Assembly: GCA_001899635.1 (NCBI GenBank)
Contig: MKVQ01000022.1
Location: 99,816-163,815 of the forward strand
Origin: Myxococcales bacterium 68-20
GTDB taxonomy: Bacteria; Myxococcota_A; Polyangia; Polyangiales; Polyangiaceae
Direction: 5' to 3'
DNA: 64,000 bases
Part shown: positions 29,992-38,302 of the stretch, piece after piece
How positions within the stretch are numbered: position 1 is the stretch's first letter
Layout of the letters: every line of letters starts with the position of its first letter
Translations under genes and position numbers: made by a program
The notes under the pieces: model-generated
Databases searched by the model: none
The model's input: only the letters and a program-made list of their open reading frames with translations
Told to the model about the DNA's origin: nothing

Positions 29992-30471
29992 TCAGCCGAG
30001 CTTCTTCAGCGCGTCGATGATGGCGTTGTCGTCACGAGCAGTACCGAGGCCGTGGTTTGCCGCCCACGCGACCTTGCCGTTCTTGTCGACGATGACGGTC
30101 GCACGCGAGGTGATGCCCTTCTCCGCCTCGTACAGACCGTACTTCTCCGCGACGCTTCCCTTCGGATGGAAGTCGGCGAGCAGCGGGTAGCTGATCCCGA
30201 GCGACTTCGCGAACGCCTGGTGCGTCCACGCGCTGTCGACGCTGACGCCGAGCACCTGCGCGTCGACCGCGTCGAGCTTCGCGATGTCCTCGCGCAGACA
30301 ACCATGCTCGGTCGAGCACACGGGGCTGAAGTCGAGCGGGTAGAACGCGAGGACGACGTTCTTCTTCCCGCGATAGTCGCTCAGCTTGATCTTCTTGCCA
30401 GGCTTGCCCTCGGGCGTCAGCTCGTTCGAGGGAAGCTCGAAGTCCGGTGCATCCTTGCCGATGTCGATCAT
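29992..30471 (-). CDS. Peroxiredoxin (AhpC/TSA family, Bcp-like)
   Basis: 159 aa. Thiol peroxidase that reduces hydrogen peroxide and organic hydroperoxides in the cytosol. The active-site motif is [17 protein letters not shown]52 is the peroxidatic cysteine and C58, six residues on, is positioned like the resolving cysteine of Bcp/PrxQ enzymes, although those usually have it five residues away. The conserved Thr of PxxxT/SxxC is Ser here. A possible -10 (GATAAT) lies only about 11 bases before the start. It is divergent from the bactofilin gene. Confidence 0.92.
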   Translation of the reverse strand: MIDIGKDAPDFELPSNELTPEGKPGKKIKLSDYRGKKNVVLAFYPLDFSPVCSTEHGCLREDIAKLDAVDAQVLGVSVDSAWTHQAFAKSLGISYPLLADFHPKGSVAEKYGLYEAEKGITSRATVIVDKNGKVAWAANHGLGTARDDNAIIDALKKLG

Positions 30472-30537
30472 GGGACCGCACCATTATCCATTACGATCCG
30501 ATTGCCAAGCCACGACGGCGCTGCTACCCGGAGTCGC

Positions 30538-30939
30538 ATGGACGCTCTTCCCGCCACCGAAATCACTGCACTCCTTGGTCGCGGCACCCGCTTCGAGGGG
30601 AAGCTCTACTTCGAGGGTCGCGTTCGAATCGACGGCTTGTTCAAGGGGGAGATCAAGAGCGACGACACGCTCATCATCGGCGACGGCGCCGAGGTCCACG
30701 CCGAGATCGACGTGGCGACGGTGATCGTCCGCGGCGGCGCCGTGCACGGCAACGTGCGTGCGAGCCAGGCGATCGAGATCCACTCGCCCGGCAAGCTCAT
30801 CGGCAACATCAACTCGCCGTCCGTCTACATCGAGCGCGGCGTCGAGTTCCAGGGGTCGTGCCGGATGGACGTCACCGAGGACGAGCGGCTCGCTGCCGAG
30901 GCACGTCCTGTTCACGACGGCGCCACCGCGCGCGCGTGA
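30538..30939 (+). CDS. Bactofilin
   Basis: 133 aa. Bactofilins polymerise without nucleotide into filaments that organise the envelope and chromosome in myxobacteria and others. The protein is a short beta-helix: RGTRFEGKLYFEGRVRIDGLFKGEI, then IGDGAEVHAEIDVATVIVRG, VHGNVRASQAIEIHSPG and IGNINSPSVYIERGVEFQGSC, a series of right-handed turns. The N-terminus is short and the C-terminus carries an acidic tail. The stop is coupled by GTGA to a lipoprotein gene, which suggests a membrane partner. Confidence 0.92.
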   Translation: MDALPATEITALLGRGTRFEGKLYFEGRVRIDGLFKGEIKSDDTLIIGDGAEVHAEIDVATVIVRGGAVHGNVRASQAIEIHSPGKLIGNINSPSVYIERGVEFQGSCRMDVTEDERLAAEARPVHDGATARA

Positions 30940-31454
30940 GCGCATCACATCCACCCCGTTCAGGGCGGAGCGCGCTCCTCGCCGGCGTCGTGCTCGTGCC
31001 GCTCGCGTGCGCGGGGGCTCCGGCGCCTTCACCGACGCCGCCGGCTCCACCGCCTCCTGCGCCGGCAATGGCGCACGCGGGCGGTGACGCCGGTGCCGAT
31101 GCAGCGCCGGCGGGGCCGGAGGTTCCGAGCCTCGATGCCATCGCTGCGCGTGGCCCGTCCGACATGCCGCTCATGCGCGAGGTCCTGCGCATCGCAGACG
31201 CGATGACGCCGAGCGTGCTCGCAGCAGGCTCGACCGACGCGTGCTTCCGCGCGTCGGTCGCCGCGAGCATGCCGGTCCACGCATGGTTCGAGGACGAGAG
31301 CCGCACGCCGCGCGGAGGTCAGCTCTCCGCCAGCACCGGGCTCGTTCCGCCACGAGGTCCCGCGTGCGCGCGCAAAGGTGAGAAGCTTCGTCTCGTGGTC
31401 GACGCTTCCGGCACGGCGACCGTCGCACGCGCGGTGGTCTGGCAAGCGCCCTGA
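30936..31454 (+). CDS. Lipoprotein coupled to bactofilin
   Basis: 172 aa from a GTG overlapping the bactofilin stop. A signal peptide ends VPLACAG (lipidated Cys at about 26), followed by a Pro-rich linker and a globular domain of about 110 residues with a DACFRAS / PACARKG cysteine pair. No family is recognised. The overlap means it is made with the bactofilin, so it may tether or respond to the filament at the membrane. Confidence 0.75.
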   Translation: MSASHPPRSGRSALLAGVVLVPLACAGAPAPSPTPPAPPPPAPAMAHAGGDAGADAAPAGPEVPSLDAIAARGPSDMPLMREVLRIADAMTPSVLAAGSTDACFRASVAASMPVHAWFEDESRTPRGGQLSASTGLVPPRGPACARKGEKLRLVVDASGTATVARAVVWQAP

Positions 31455-31538
31455 GGCCGCCGCACACGCGTGCATCATGCATGCTCGAAGCACTCACCCC
31501 GTGCACGAAGGCGTCTGTCGAGCGCGACGACGCGAGCG

Positions 31539-32174
31539 TCAGGAGCTCGGCCGGCCGATCGACTTCGCCGGTGGTCGCGACACATGGGCGCTGTCGCGGT
31601 CGAAGAAGCGCCATGGCCGGTCGGCCCACTCGCCCGCATAGGCGACCCCGACCCGAGCGCTGACGCCGATCCGCGGGCGACGGTCTCGCGCTGCGATGAA
31701 GATCCGCTCACCGGCCACGAGATCGAGCGCGTCGTCGGCGCGTGTGATCTCGAGCGCTCGAGTCAGGCGGCCCGGCCCCTTCGTGCTCATCTCCTCCGGG
31801 AGCCCCGTCACGGGCTCTACGGCGCGCACGAGCACGGCGTGTCCCTTCCCTTCGCCGAAGGACACGACGTTGAAGCAGTCGTACATCCCGTAGATGAGAA
31901 AGACGTAAGCGTGGCCGGGCGGGCCGTAGAGTGTCCGCGTCCGCTTCGTGACCCCCACCCGCGCATGGCACGCGAGGTCCTTCGGGCCACGATACGCCTC
32001 CGTCTCCACGATGCGAGCGATGCGCGGGGCGTCATCCGTTCGGGCGTTCGCCGCGCATGACCCGGTCGAAGGGCCGACGACGAGGCGGGTGCCGACGAGC
32101 GCCCGAGCAACGACGAGGGCGTCTCGCTCGAAGAACGCTCGCGGCAGTGGCTCGAGCCCGACGGCAAGGTTCAT
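31539..32174 (-). CDS. 3-methyladenine DNA glycosylase (AAG/MPG family)
   Basis: 211 aa from the ATG at 32174 (an ATG at 32198 would add 8 residues). This base-excision enzyme removes alkylated purines. Motifs: LEPLPRAFFERDALVVARALVG at the start; RIVETEAYRG, containing the catalytic Glu; LACHARVGVTKRTRTLYGPPGHAYVFLIYGMYDCFNVV, the tyrosine-rich nucleotide-flipping core; and GPGRLTRAL, typical of the DNA-binding face. The first 30 residues are non-conserved. No DNA-repair genes are adjacent. Confidence 0.93.
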   Translation of the reverse strand: MNLAVGLEPLPRAFFERDALVVARALVGTRLVVGPSTGSCAANARTDDAPRIARIVETEAYRGPKDLACHARVGVTKRTRTLYGPPGHAYVFLIYGMYDCFNVVSFGEGKGHAVLVRAVEPVTGLPEEMSTKGPGRLTRALEITRADDALDLVAGERIFIAARDRRPRIGVSARVGVAYAGEWADRPWRFFDRDSAHVSRPPAKSIGRPSS

Positions 32175-32325
32175 CCCGACACCGCTCACGGGGCTCATCT
32201 TAGTCGCGGCGCCGTTGCACGAAAGCGCGACTGGCGACGGCAGCTCGAGGCGGCGGGAGCTCCTCGTCCCGCCGCCGTCCGCCACCCCGACCGGAGCTCA
32301 GGCGCCGTTCGGCCGAGCTCCCGGA

Positions 32326-32934
32326 TCAGATCGCGAGCTCGATGTCGACGCGACGGTCGTTCGCCCAGCCCTCTTCGTCGGTGCCGTTCGCATCCATCTC
32401 GCCGCGCGAGGTGGCGCGCATCTGGCTGCGGCCGACGCCGAGATCGACGAGGTAGCGGTGCACCGCATCGGCGCGGCTGTGGCCGAGCGTCATGTTGTAC
32501 TCCGGCTCGCCGCGAGCATCCGCGCGTCCGACCAGCACCACGCCCTTGCCCTTGAGCGCGCCTTCGGAGAGGCAGCGGGCAATCTCGCCGAGCATCTCGC
32601 GGTCCGCCTCCGCCAGGGCAGCCGAGTCGTACTCGAAGCTCGGCGTGACGGCCTTGCCGCGCGGCTTGATCCCGCAGGCCTGCGCGATCATGTCGGAGAC
32701 CGAAAGGCCGGGCGTGAACACGGCCGGCGTCTGAGGCCCGACCGGCGTCGGCGCGACGCCAGCCGAGGTCGTCGCCGCCTGCCCGACCGGCTGCTGCGCC
32801 GCCGTCTGGCTGCTCGGCGAATTCGCCTTCGAAGTGATGCCGGGCGCGTCGCATCCGACGAGCGCGAGCGCGATCAGTGCGAACGCAGGGAGAGCGGCGG
32901 AGAGCGGCGGAGACCGACGGAGAGCGTGTGCCAT
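32326..32934 (-). CDS. OmpA/Pal-like peptidoglycan-associated lipoprotein
   Basis: 202 aa. A lipoprotein signal ends LALVGC (C28), then comes a Gln/Ala/Pro-rich linker, then an OmpA C-terminal domain: FEYDSAALAEADREMLGEIARCL, VVLVGRADARGEPEYNMTLGHSRADAVHRYLVDLGV and NDRRVDIEL. The NxxLGxxRA and RRVD elements bind diaminopimelate in peptidoglycan, so it should link the outer membrane to the wall. A Cys pair (AQACGIKP, ARCLSEG) could form a disulfide. It is divergent from the gene at 33010. Confidence 0.9.
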   Translation of the reverse strand: MAHALRRSPPLSAALPAFALIALALVGCDAPGITSKANSPSSQTAAQQPVGQAATTSAGVAPTPVGPQTPAVFTPGLSVSDMIAQACGIKPRGKAVTPSFEYDSAALAEADREMLGEIARCLSEGALKGKGVVLVGRADARGEPEYNMTLGHSRADAVHRYLVDLGVGRSQMRATSRGEMDANGTDEEGWANDRRVDIELAI

Positions 32935-33009
32935 GGTCCGGAATCGAACCAAAACGCCCTTCCGCCGGGCAACTTTCCCGGTCGTCTGGTACACGAGAGA
33001 ATCGACGCC

Positions 33010-33597
33010 ATGGACGTGACCACCCTCCTCGAGCCGAAGATCGACCTGCCGCGACTCACCCAGATCCTCGATGGTCTCGGCCACGACGGCCGGGTCCACA
33101 CGATCCGGACGTGGTCGAAGCACCAGCAGCAGGCGCTCTTCGAAGCGGCGAAGGGATACATGCCGCTCGACCTCGACTTCCTCGTCCCGAGCAGCGTCGG
33201 GCCGCTCGTCGAGGTGATCCACGAGGGCGCCAACACCCTTCCGATGTTCACGCGCTTCCAGAAGCGCTTCGTGAAGCTCGAGGGCGAGGCGTTCCCGATC
33301 GGCGGTTACAACCACCAGTCGATGCAGGCGTTCACCGGCCCTGGCTACTTCGGCGTCACGAAGGGCGAAGGCGAGCACGAGGGCGAGCTCGTGATCGACT
33401 ACTCGAAGATCCCGAAGCAGAAGCCGGCGAGCTGGCCGGAGATCAAGAGCAACGAGGGTGGCATCGCGGGCATCGTCAACGGCGGAATGATCGATTACCT
33501 CCGCGGCCTGTCGAGCCACGTCTCGATCGGCGTCGCCTACAAGGACGGCAAGCACCGCAACCAGTGGTTCGCCCTCGTCCGGCAGGACCCCGGCTGA
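33010..33597 (+). CDS. Conserved hypothetical protein of unknown function
   Basis: 195 aa, no signal peptide or membrane segment. The N-terminal third is helical (RLTQILDGLG, IRTWSKHQQQALFEAAKG), and the rest is a mixed fold with LVPSSVGPLVEVIHEGANTLPMFTRFQKRFV and GYNHQSMQAFTGPGYFGV. Evenly spread Gly and aromatic residues look like an enzyme-sized soluble domain, but no known motif is seen. The frame is open far upstream; this ATG is used because the upstream reading is antisense to other genes. It precedes the GNAT-like gene by 39 bp. Confidence 0.75.
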   Translation: MDVTTLLEPKIDLPRLTQILDGLGHDGRVHTIRTWSKHQQQALFEAAKGYMPLDLDFLVPSSVGPLVEVIHEGANTLPMFTRFQKRFVKLEGEAFPIGGYNHQSMQAFTGPGYFGVTKGEGEHEGELVIDYSKIPKQKPASWPEIKSNEGGIAGIVNGGMIDYLRGLSSHVSIGVAYKDGKHRNQWFALVRQDPG

Positions 33598-33636
33598 GCC
33601 CTTGAACGGTGCTGTAGCGCGGAGCGGGCATCGGCC

Positions 33637-34782
33637 GTGACCCTCGAGCTGCGCGTCGTCGAGCGCATCAGCGATGTACCGGAGGCGGAGTGGAATGCGC
33701 TCGTCCGCGCGGACGCGTCGCCCTTCGTCGAGCACGCGTGGCTCGCCTGTCTCGAGGAGGCAGGCTGCGTCGGCGGACGCACGGGCTGGCTGCCCCGCCA
33801 TCTCGTCCTCTACGACGGAGGCGAGATCGTCGCGGCGGCGCCCGCGTACCTGAAGATGAACAGTGAAGGCGAGTTCGTCTTCGACTGGAGCTGGGCTGAC
33901 CTCGCCGAACGGATGGGGATCGCCTACTACCCGAAGCTGATCCTCGCGGTCCCCTTCACTCCCGCGACCGGCCATCGCGTGCTCTGGCATCCCTCACGCG
34001 ATCGCGGCGAGACCGTCGCCGTGTTCGCGCAGGCGGTGCGCACGATCACGCGCGAGATGGAGCTCTCGAGCGCGCACGTGCTCTTCCCCGAAGAGGCGGA
34101 GGCGCGGCTCTGGGAGGCGGCGGGCCTCACGATCCGGAACGGGGTGCAGTACCACTGGACCAACGACGGCTTCGCGACGTTCGAGGACTTCCTCGCCACG
34201 CTCCCTCAAAAGAAGCGCACGCAGATCCGGCGCGAGCGAAAGCAGCCCGCGATCGACGGGCTCACGATCACGACGCTCACCCCCGCGGACCTCACCGGAC
34301 CGGCGGGTGCCGAGCTCGCCGCGACGATGCACGCTCTCTACGTCACCACCGTGGACAAGTACTTCTACGGGCGGCGCTACCTGAAGAAGCCGTTCTTCGA
34401 CCTCGTGCGCCAGCGCTTCGCCGATCGCCTCGCGTGGACGGTCGCCCGGGACCGCGAGGGGAAGATCGTCGCGAGCGCCTTCAACGTGAAGAAGGACAAG
34501 GTCCTCTACGGCCGCTACTGGGGAGCGACGGTCGACCTCCCGTTCCTCCACTTCAACGTCTGCTACTACCACGGCATCGACGAGGCGATCCGGGACGGCC
34601 TCACGACGTTCAACCCCGGCGCCGGCGGCGAGCACAAGCGGGTGCGCGGGTTCGCGCCGACGATGACTCACTCGGCGCACCACGTCGAGGACACGCGTCT
34701 CCGTGCCGTGATCGACGCTTTCCTCGAGCGCGAGCGACGCGCCATCGCGGCGTACGTCGCGTCGGGCGGCGCAGAGGAGTGA
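33637..34782 (+). CDS. GNAT-superfamily acyltransferase, DUF482/FemAB-like
   Basis: 381 aa from a GTG. The protein matches the peptidoglycan-biosynthesis/DUF482 branch of GNAT-like transferases: WNALVRADASPFVEHAWLACLEEAG near the N-terminus, KMNSEGEFVFDWSWADLAERMGIAYYPKL, then LPQKKRTQIRRERKQ, and FNPGAGGEHKRVRGFAPTMTHSAHHV at the end. It is predicted to be cytosolic. Substrate is unknown; acylation of an amino acid or lipid is the family expectation. Confidence 0.83.
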   Translation: MTLELRVVERISDVPEAEWNALVRADASPFVEHAWLACLEEAGCVGGRTGWLPRHLVLYDGGEIVAAAPAYLKMNSEGEFVFDWSWADLAERMGIAYYPKLILAVPFTPATGHRVLWHPSRDRGETVAVFAQAVRTITREMELSSAHVLFPEEAEARLWEAAGLTIRNGVQYHWTNDGFATFEDFLATLPQKKRTQIRRERKQPAIDGLTITTLTPADLTGPAGAELAATMHALYVTTVDKYFYGRRYLKKPFFDLVRQRFADRLAWTVARDREGKIVASAFNVKKDKVLYGRYWGATVDLPFLHFNVCYYHGIDEAIRDGLTTFNPGAGGEHKRVRGFAPTMTHSAHHVEDTRLRAVIDAFLERERRAIAAYVASGGAEE

Positions 34783-35006
34783 CCTCCTCGGAGGGCGCCT
34801 ACATGTCGCCCTCATGTGCACGGGATCCCTTCGGATCCGGTGTTTCGCATACTTGCCAGTCGAGTCGTCGGCGATCCAGATCAGCCGCCATTTCACGCGG
34901 ATCCGGCCTCTCGGAGAGATGATCCCACATCGTCCGAGGGCTGGTCCGGCAGGTGCAATGAGGGAGCTCGACGCTGCGAAGCCCGCAGCCAAGGAGCTCG
35001 ACGCCG

Positions 35007-35474
35007 ATGAAGACCACCTCTCTCCTCTCCCTTACTGCGGCCCTGGCACTCGCGAGCATGGTGGCTTCGATCGGATGCACCCAGCCGATGGTGCAGGACT
35101 TCGAAACCGACGAAGACGACGACTCGAGCGAGGTGACCACGAGCAAGAAGAAGAGCAGCACCAAGAAGAACACGACGGACGACGAGGGCGACACGTCGAG
35201 CAACACCGACACCACGACGCCGCCGCCGGCCGACCCCGGCACGCCGCCGGCCGACCCCGGTACGCCCCCGAGCGACCCGATGGAGTGCTTCGATCAGTGC
35301 GCCGCGACCGGCCCCGCCGCGCAGTACTGGAGCTGCTCGGAGAACTGCCAGAACCAGCAGTGCGACGACACCTGCTGGTTCCAGTCATGCGGGGGGGCGC
35401 AGGAGGACGCCTGCATCCAGGCGCTCGACACGTGCAACGACCAGTGCGGCAACCCGTTTGGCCCCAACCAATGA
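35007..35474 (+). CDS. Small cysteine-rich lipoprotein
   Basis: 155 aa. Signal peptide ends in SIGC (C24). A Glu/Asp/Ser/Thr/Lys linker and a (PADPGTP)n repeat lead to a C-terminal module of 10 cysteines in about 55 residues (ECFDQC, SCSENC, QQCDDTC, QSC, DACIQALDTCNDQC). The even number and the CxxxC spacing suggest five disulfides in a small secreted domain. A Shine-Dalgarno AAGGAG lies 12 bp before the ATG. Function unknown. Confidence 0.82.
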   Translation: MKTTSLLSLTAALALASMVASIGCTQPMVQDFETDEDDDSSEVTTSKKKSSTKKNTTDDEGDTSSNTDTTTPPPADPGTPPADPGTPPSDPMECFDQCAATGPAAQYWSCSENCQNQQCDDTCWFQSCGGAQEDACIQALDTCNDQCGNPFGPNQ

Positions 35475-35553
35475 CCGCCGATCACGGTTCCATCGCGCGC
35501 GTGCGCCGAACGTGCGCTCCCCTCGCCGCGTCGAGCCGCGGCCGAGACCTCGA

Positions 35554-36399
35554 TCACGCGCCGATCTTGAACGCGTCCTTCGCCTTGCGGATCGCGCCGA
35601 GCGCCTCGGCAGGCGATGCGGAGTCGGGGATGCCGAGCGTGCGCCGGATCTCCGGAGACGATGTCCGGAGGAACGGGTTGTAGGAGAGCTCGTCGGCGAT
35701 CGTCGCGCCCATCGTCGTCCGACCCTCCTTGCGGAGCTGGGAGGCCTTCGCGCGCGCCTGAGCGATGGCCGCGTTGCTCGGCTCGACGTGCGCCGCGAAG
35801 CGCAGATTCGACTCGGTGTACTCGTGACCGCAGTACACCTTCGTTCGCGGATCGAGCGCGGCGAGCTTCGAGAGTGACTCGGACATCATCGGCGGATCGC
35901 CCTCGAAGAGCCGGCCGCAGCCGCCGATGAAGAGCGTGTCGCCGGTGAAGACGACGGGGTCATCGGGCTCGTGCGTGACGACGTATGCCACCGCGCCGAG
36001 CGTGTGGCCCGGGATGTGGAGGACACGGACCTTCAGCCGCCCGATCTCGAACGTCTCGTTCTCCTGAAGGTACTGCGTCTGTCCAGGGATCCGGCCGCGA
36101 TCGCTCGCGTGGCCGTAGACGCGATCGATACCGAGCTTCGAGCGCACCTCCTCGTTGCCGCCGACGTGATCGTGGTGGTGATGCGTGCTGAGGATGGCGA
36201 CGATGCGGACGTCCTCACGATTGTGATTGGCGAGCGACGCGAGGTCGCGACGACTGTCCTGGGTGCCCGCTCCCTGGTCGATCGCGCCGAGGACGGGCCC
36301 GGCTTCGGAGGCGTCGATGATCGCCGCCTCCTTCGTCTCGCGGCAGACGAGCAGGTAGGCGTAGTTGTCCGAGAGGCAGGGGATCGGGACGATGCGCAT
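35554..36399 (-). CDS. gloB: Hydroxyacylglutathione hydrolase (glyoxalase II)-like
   Basis: 281 aa. MBL-fold thioesterase of the methylglyoxal pathway, converting S-lactoylglutathione to lactate and glutathione. Motifs: VPIPCLSDNYAYLLV at the N-terminus, THHHHDHVGG (72-81) for the di-metal site, HIPGHTLGAVAYV, FTGDTLFIGGCGRLFEG, and VYCGHEYTESNLRFA, all typical of GloB, with a C-terminal helical cap ending around LGAIRKAKD. Low-molecular-weight thiol use in this organism is not known, so another thioester substrate is possible. The ATG at 36399 leaves no extra N-terminus. Confidence 0.9.
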   Translation of the reverse strand: MRIVPIPCLSDNYAYLLVCRETKEAAIIDASEAGPVLGAIDQGAGTQDSRRDLASLANHNREDVRIVAILSTHHHHDHVGGNEEVRSKLGIDRVYGHASDRGRIPGQTQYLQENETFEIGRLKVRVLHIPGHTLGAVAYVVTHEPDDPVVFTGDTLFIGGCGRLFEGDPPMMSESLSKLAALDPRTKVYCGHEYTESNLRFAAHVEPSNAAIAQARAKASQLRKEGRTTMGATIADELSYNPFLRTSSPEIRRTLGIPDSASPAEALGAIRKAKDAFKIGA

Positions 36400-36559
36400 C
36401 GGGTCTCCATCCGAGCCGTCCAAGGAGGCGGGCGACCCGGGGCGGAGCATCCTATACCTTGCGTCCCCGCCCCGCTCCAATCAGACGACGAGCACGGCAG
36501 GGCCGGAGCTCACGGGCGCATGCGGTCACTGCGACGTGTGCGCCTACCGGGCTCCGAGC

Positions 36560-36604
36560 GGTAGACACGATGCCTGCTGCGAGCTGCAGGCATGCGTGTC
36601 TACC
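36560..36604. terminator. Long hairpin beyond the sulfatase stop
   Basis: GGTAGACACG-ATGCCTGC and GCAGGCAT-GCGTGTCTACC pair over about 18 bp around an 8-nt loop. It begins 10 nt after the end of the sulfatase-like gene (minus strand). No T-tract follows, so termination is inferred from position and stability. Confidence 0.55.
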
Positions 36605-36613
36605 GGCGGCTCG

Positions 36614-38059
36614 TCACTTGCCGCCTCCCGACTTGGTATACGCCCGGTTCAGGCACGTCGGACCGCACGCGTAGGGCGGGACCTCCTTCACGCTCTTCGA
36701 CATCTCGCGGTACCGGCGCGCCATCTCGTCGAACGCCTCGCCGCGGGGCAGCGGCGTCTTCTCCTCCGGATCCGCTGCGAGATCGAAGAGACGCAACGAC
36801 TCCTCCTTCCCGAAGGCGATCATCTTCGACGTGCCGCGCACGAGCGCCCGCCGCTTGTCGTTGTCGCTCGTCATCGGGAGGTCGAGGATGACGTCACGCT
36901 CCGCGGGTTGCTCCTTGCCGCTCATCTCGGCGACGAGGCTCTTTCCCTCGAGATCGAGCGTGGCGCCGCCGCTCGCCGGCGCCTTGGCGTCGACGCCGAG
37001 GAGCTCGAGGATCGTCGGCGCGAGATCGATCGCGCTCCGCGGGACGTCGATGCGCTTCGGAGCCAGCCCCGGGACGACGAAGAACATCGGCACCCGCACG
37101 AGGTTCTCCCAGAGCTCGAAGCCGTGCGCGTGCTGCCCGTGCTCACCGAACGCCTCGCCGTGATCGGCGGTGACGATGATGACGGTCCGCTTGCCCCACG
37201 GCTTCTCCTCGACGAAATCGAGGAGCCTACCGAGGTGGCGATCGGTGAACGTCACCTCGGCGTCGTACTTGTCGCGCGCCGTCGGGCCGTACGGCGGGAT
37301 CCCGTCCTTCTCGTGGGAGACGTACATGTCGTGGGGATCGAGGAAGTGGAACCACGCGAAGAAGCGCTTCGAGTCGAGCGCAGGATCGCCGAGGAGCTTC
37401 ATCGCGAGATCGACGTGCTGCGGGCTCGTGACGTTGGGGTCCGTCTCGTTCTTGAAGATGATGTTCGGGACGAGCTCGTAGTCGTCGAAGCCCTGCTCGA
37501 ACCCAGCGCCCTTGAAGTAGCCGTGTGCATGCGCCGCGATCGTCCTGACGCCGCTCGCCTGGAGCACCTCGGGGAACAGCACGTTCTCGGGCGCGTACTT
37601 CCCGAAGAAGAAGCCGCTTCGCTTCATCCCGCTCGGGAGCTTGCCGCCGAGAAAGCCGCCCAGGCTCATCGATGTGTACGACGAGATCGCATACGCGCGC
37701 GTGTAGCTCACGGCGCGCTTCTCGAGCTCGGTGAGGCGTGGGGCGATGTCGCGCGGGTAGCCGCTCCATGGCATGTCGGCGCGCAGGCTGTCGATCGACA
37801 GCACCAGGACGTTGTAGTCTGCACGCAATCCGCCGACCGCCGGCGCGGCGGCATCCGCCGCTTCCGAGGGGGACGACGCCGCCTGGGCCAACGCGGATAC
37901 CGATGCGGCGGGGGGCGAGACAGCCGCACTGCTCGTCGACGTCACCGTCACGCCACCGCGGTCCTTCGACCTGTCACAACCAGCCACCGCGACCGCCGCG
38001 AGCGCGGCGAGCAGCATCAGCGCGGAACTACGAAAGGAATGAGCCACGTCTCCCCTCAT
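36614..38059 (-). CDS. Sulfatase-fold (alkaline phosphatase superfamily) lipoprotein
   Basis: 481 aa. The lipoprotein signal ends VAVAGC (C28), followed by an Ala/Ser linker and an alkaline-phosphatase-superfamily domain: NVLVLSIDSLRADM at the start (metal Asp), FAWFHFLDPHDMYVSHE in the middle, VIIVTADHGEAFGEHG for the second metal site, and FELWENLVRVPMFFVVPG. The formylglycine motif CxPxR is absent; the nucleophile region reads SSYTSMSLGGF, so a Thr or Ser is likely, as in phosphoethanolamine or glycerophosphate transferases. The start is the second ATG; the first would add eight residues. Substrate unknown. Confidence 0.85.
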   Translation of the reverse strand: MRGDVAHSFRSSALMLLAALAAVAVAGCDRSKDRGGVTVTSTSSAAVSPPAASVSALAQAASSPSEAADAAAPAVGGLRADYNVLVLSIDSLRADMPWSGYPRDIAPRLTELEKRAVSYTRAYAISSYTSMSLGGFLGGKLPSGMKRSGFFFGKYAPENVLFPEVLQASGVRTIAAHAHGYFKGAGFEQGFDDYELVPNIIFKNETDPNVTSPQHVDLAMKLLGDPALDSKRFFAWFHFLDPHDMYVSHEKDGIPPYGPTARDKYDAEVTFTDRHLGRLLDFVEEKPWGKRTVIIVTADHGEAFGEHGQHAHGFELWENLVRVPMFFVVPGLAPKRIDVPRSAIDLAPTILELLGVDAKAPASGGATLDLEGKSLVAEMSGKEQPAERDVILDLPMTSDNDKRRALVRGTSKMIAFGKEESLRLFDLAADPEEKTPLPRGEAFDEMARRYREMSKSVKEVPPYACGPTCLNRAYTKSGGGK

Positions 38060-38302
38060 TCCAGAGGACGGACGACCACGCAAGGGCGGGCGTCATGCCC
38101 CATGACATCGCAGTCGCGGTCGAGCGCGCGGTTTGCGGGAGTGTTGCCGAGACGGCACAGTCGAGCTTCTTTCCTTGCGAGGGCGACATTCGTTCCGTAG
38201 GTTTCCCATTCGTCTTGCCCCTGAGCGCGTCGCGTTCGAGGAGCAGTATCTTTCGGGGTCGCTCGGGTATCCCGGAGACTTCGTCGTCAAAGGAGAGGGT
38301 CG

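Noticed and set aside
32937..32960. tRNA T-arm-like sequence GGTTCGATTCCGGACC on the minus strand
   Set aside because: No matching acceptor, D-arm or anticodon arm can be built around it; it lies in the promoter region of the OmpA-like gene.
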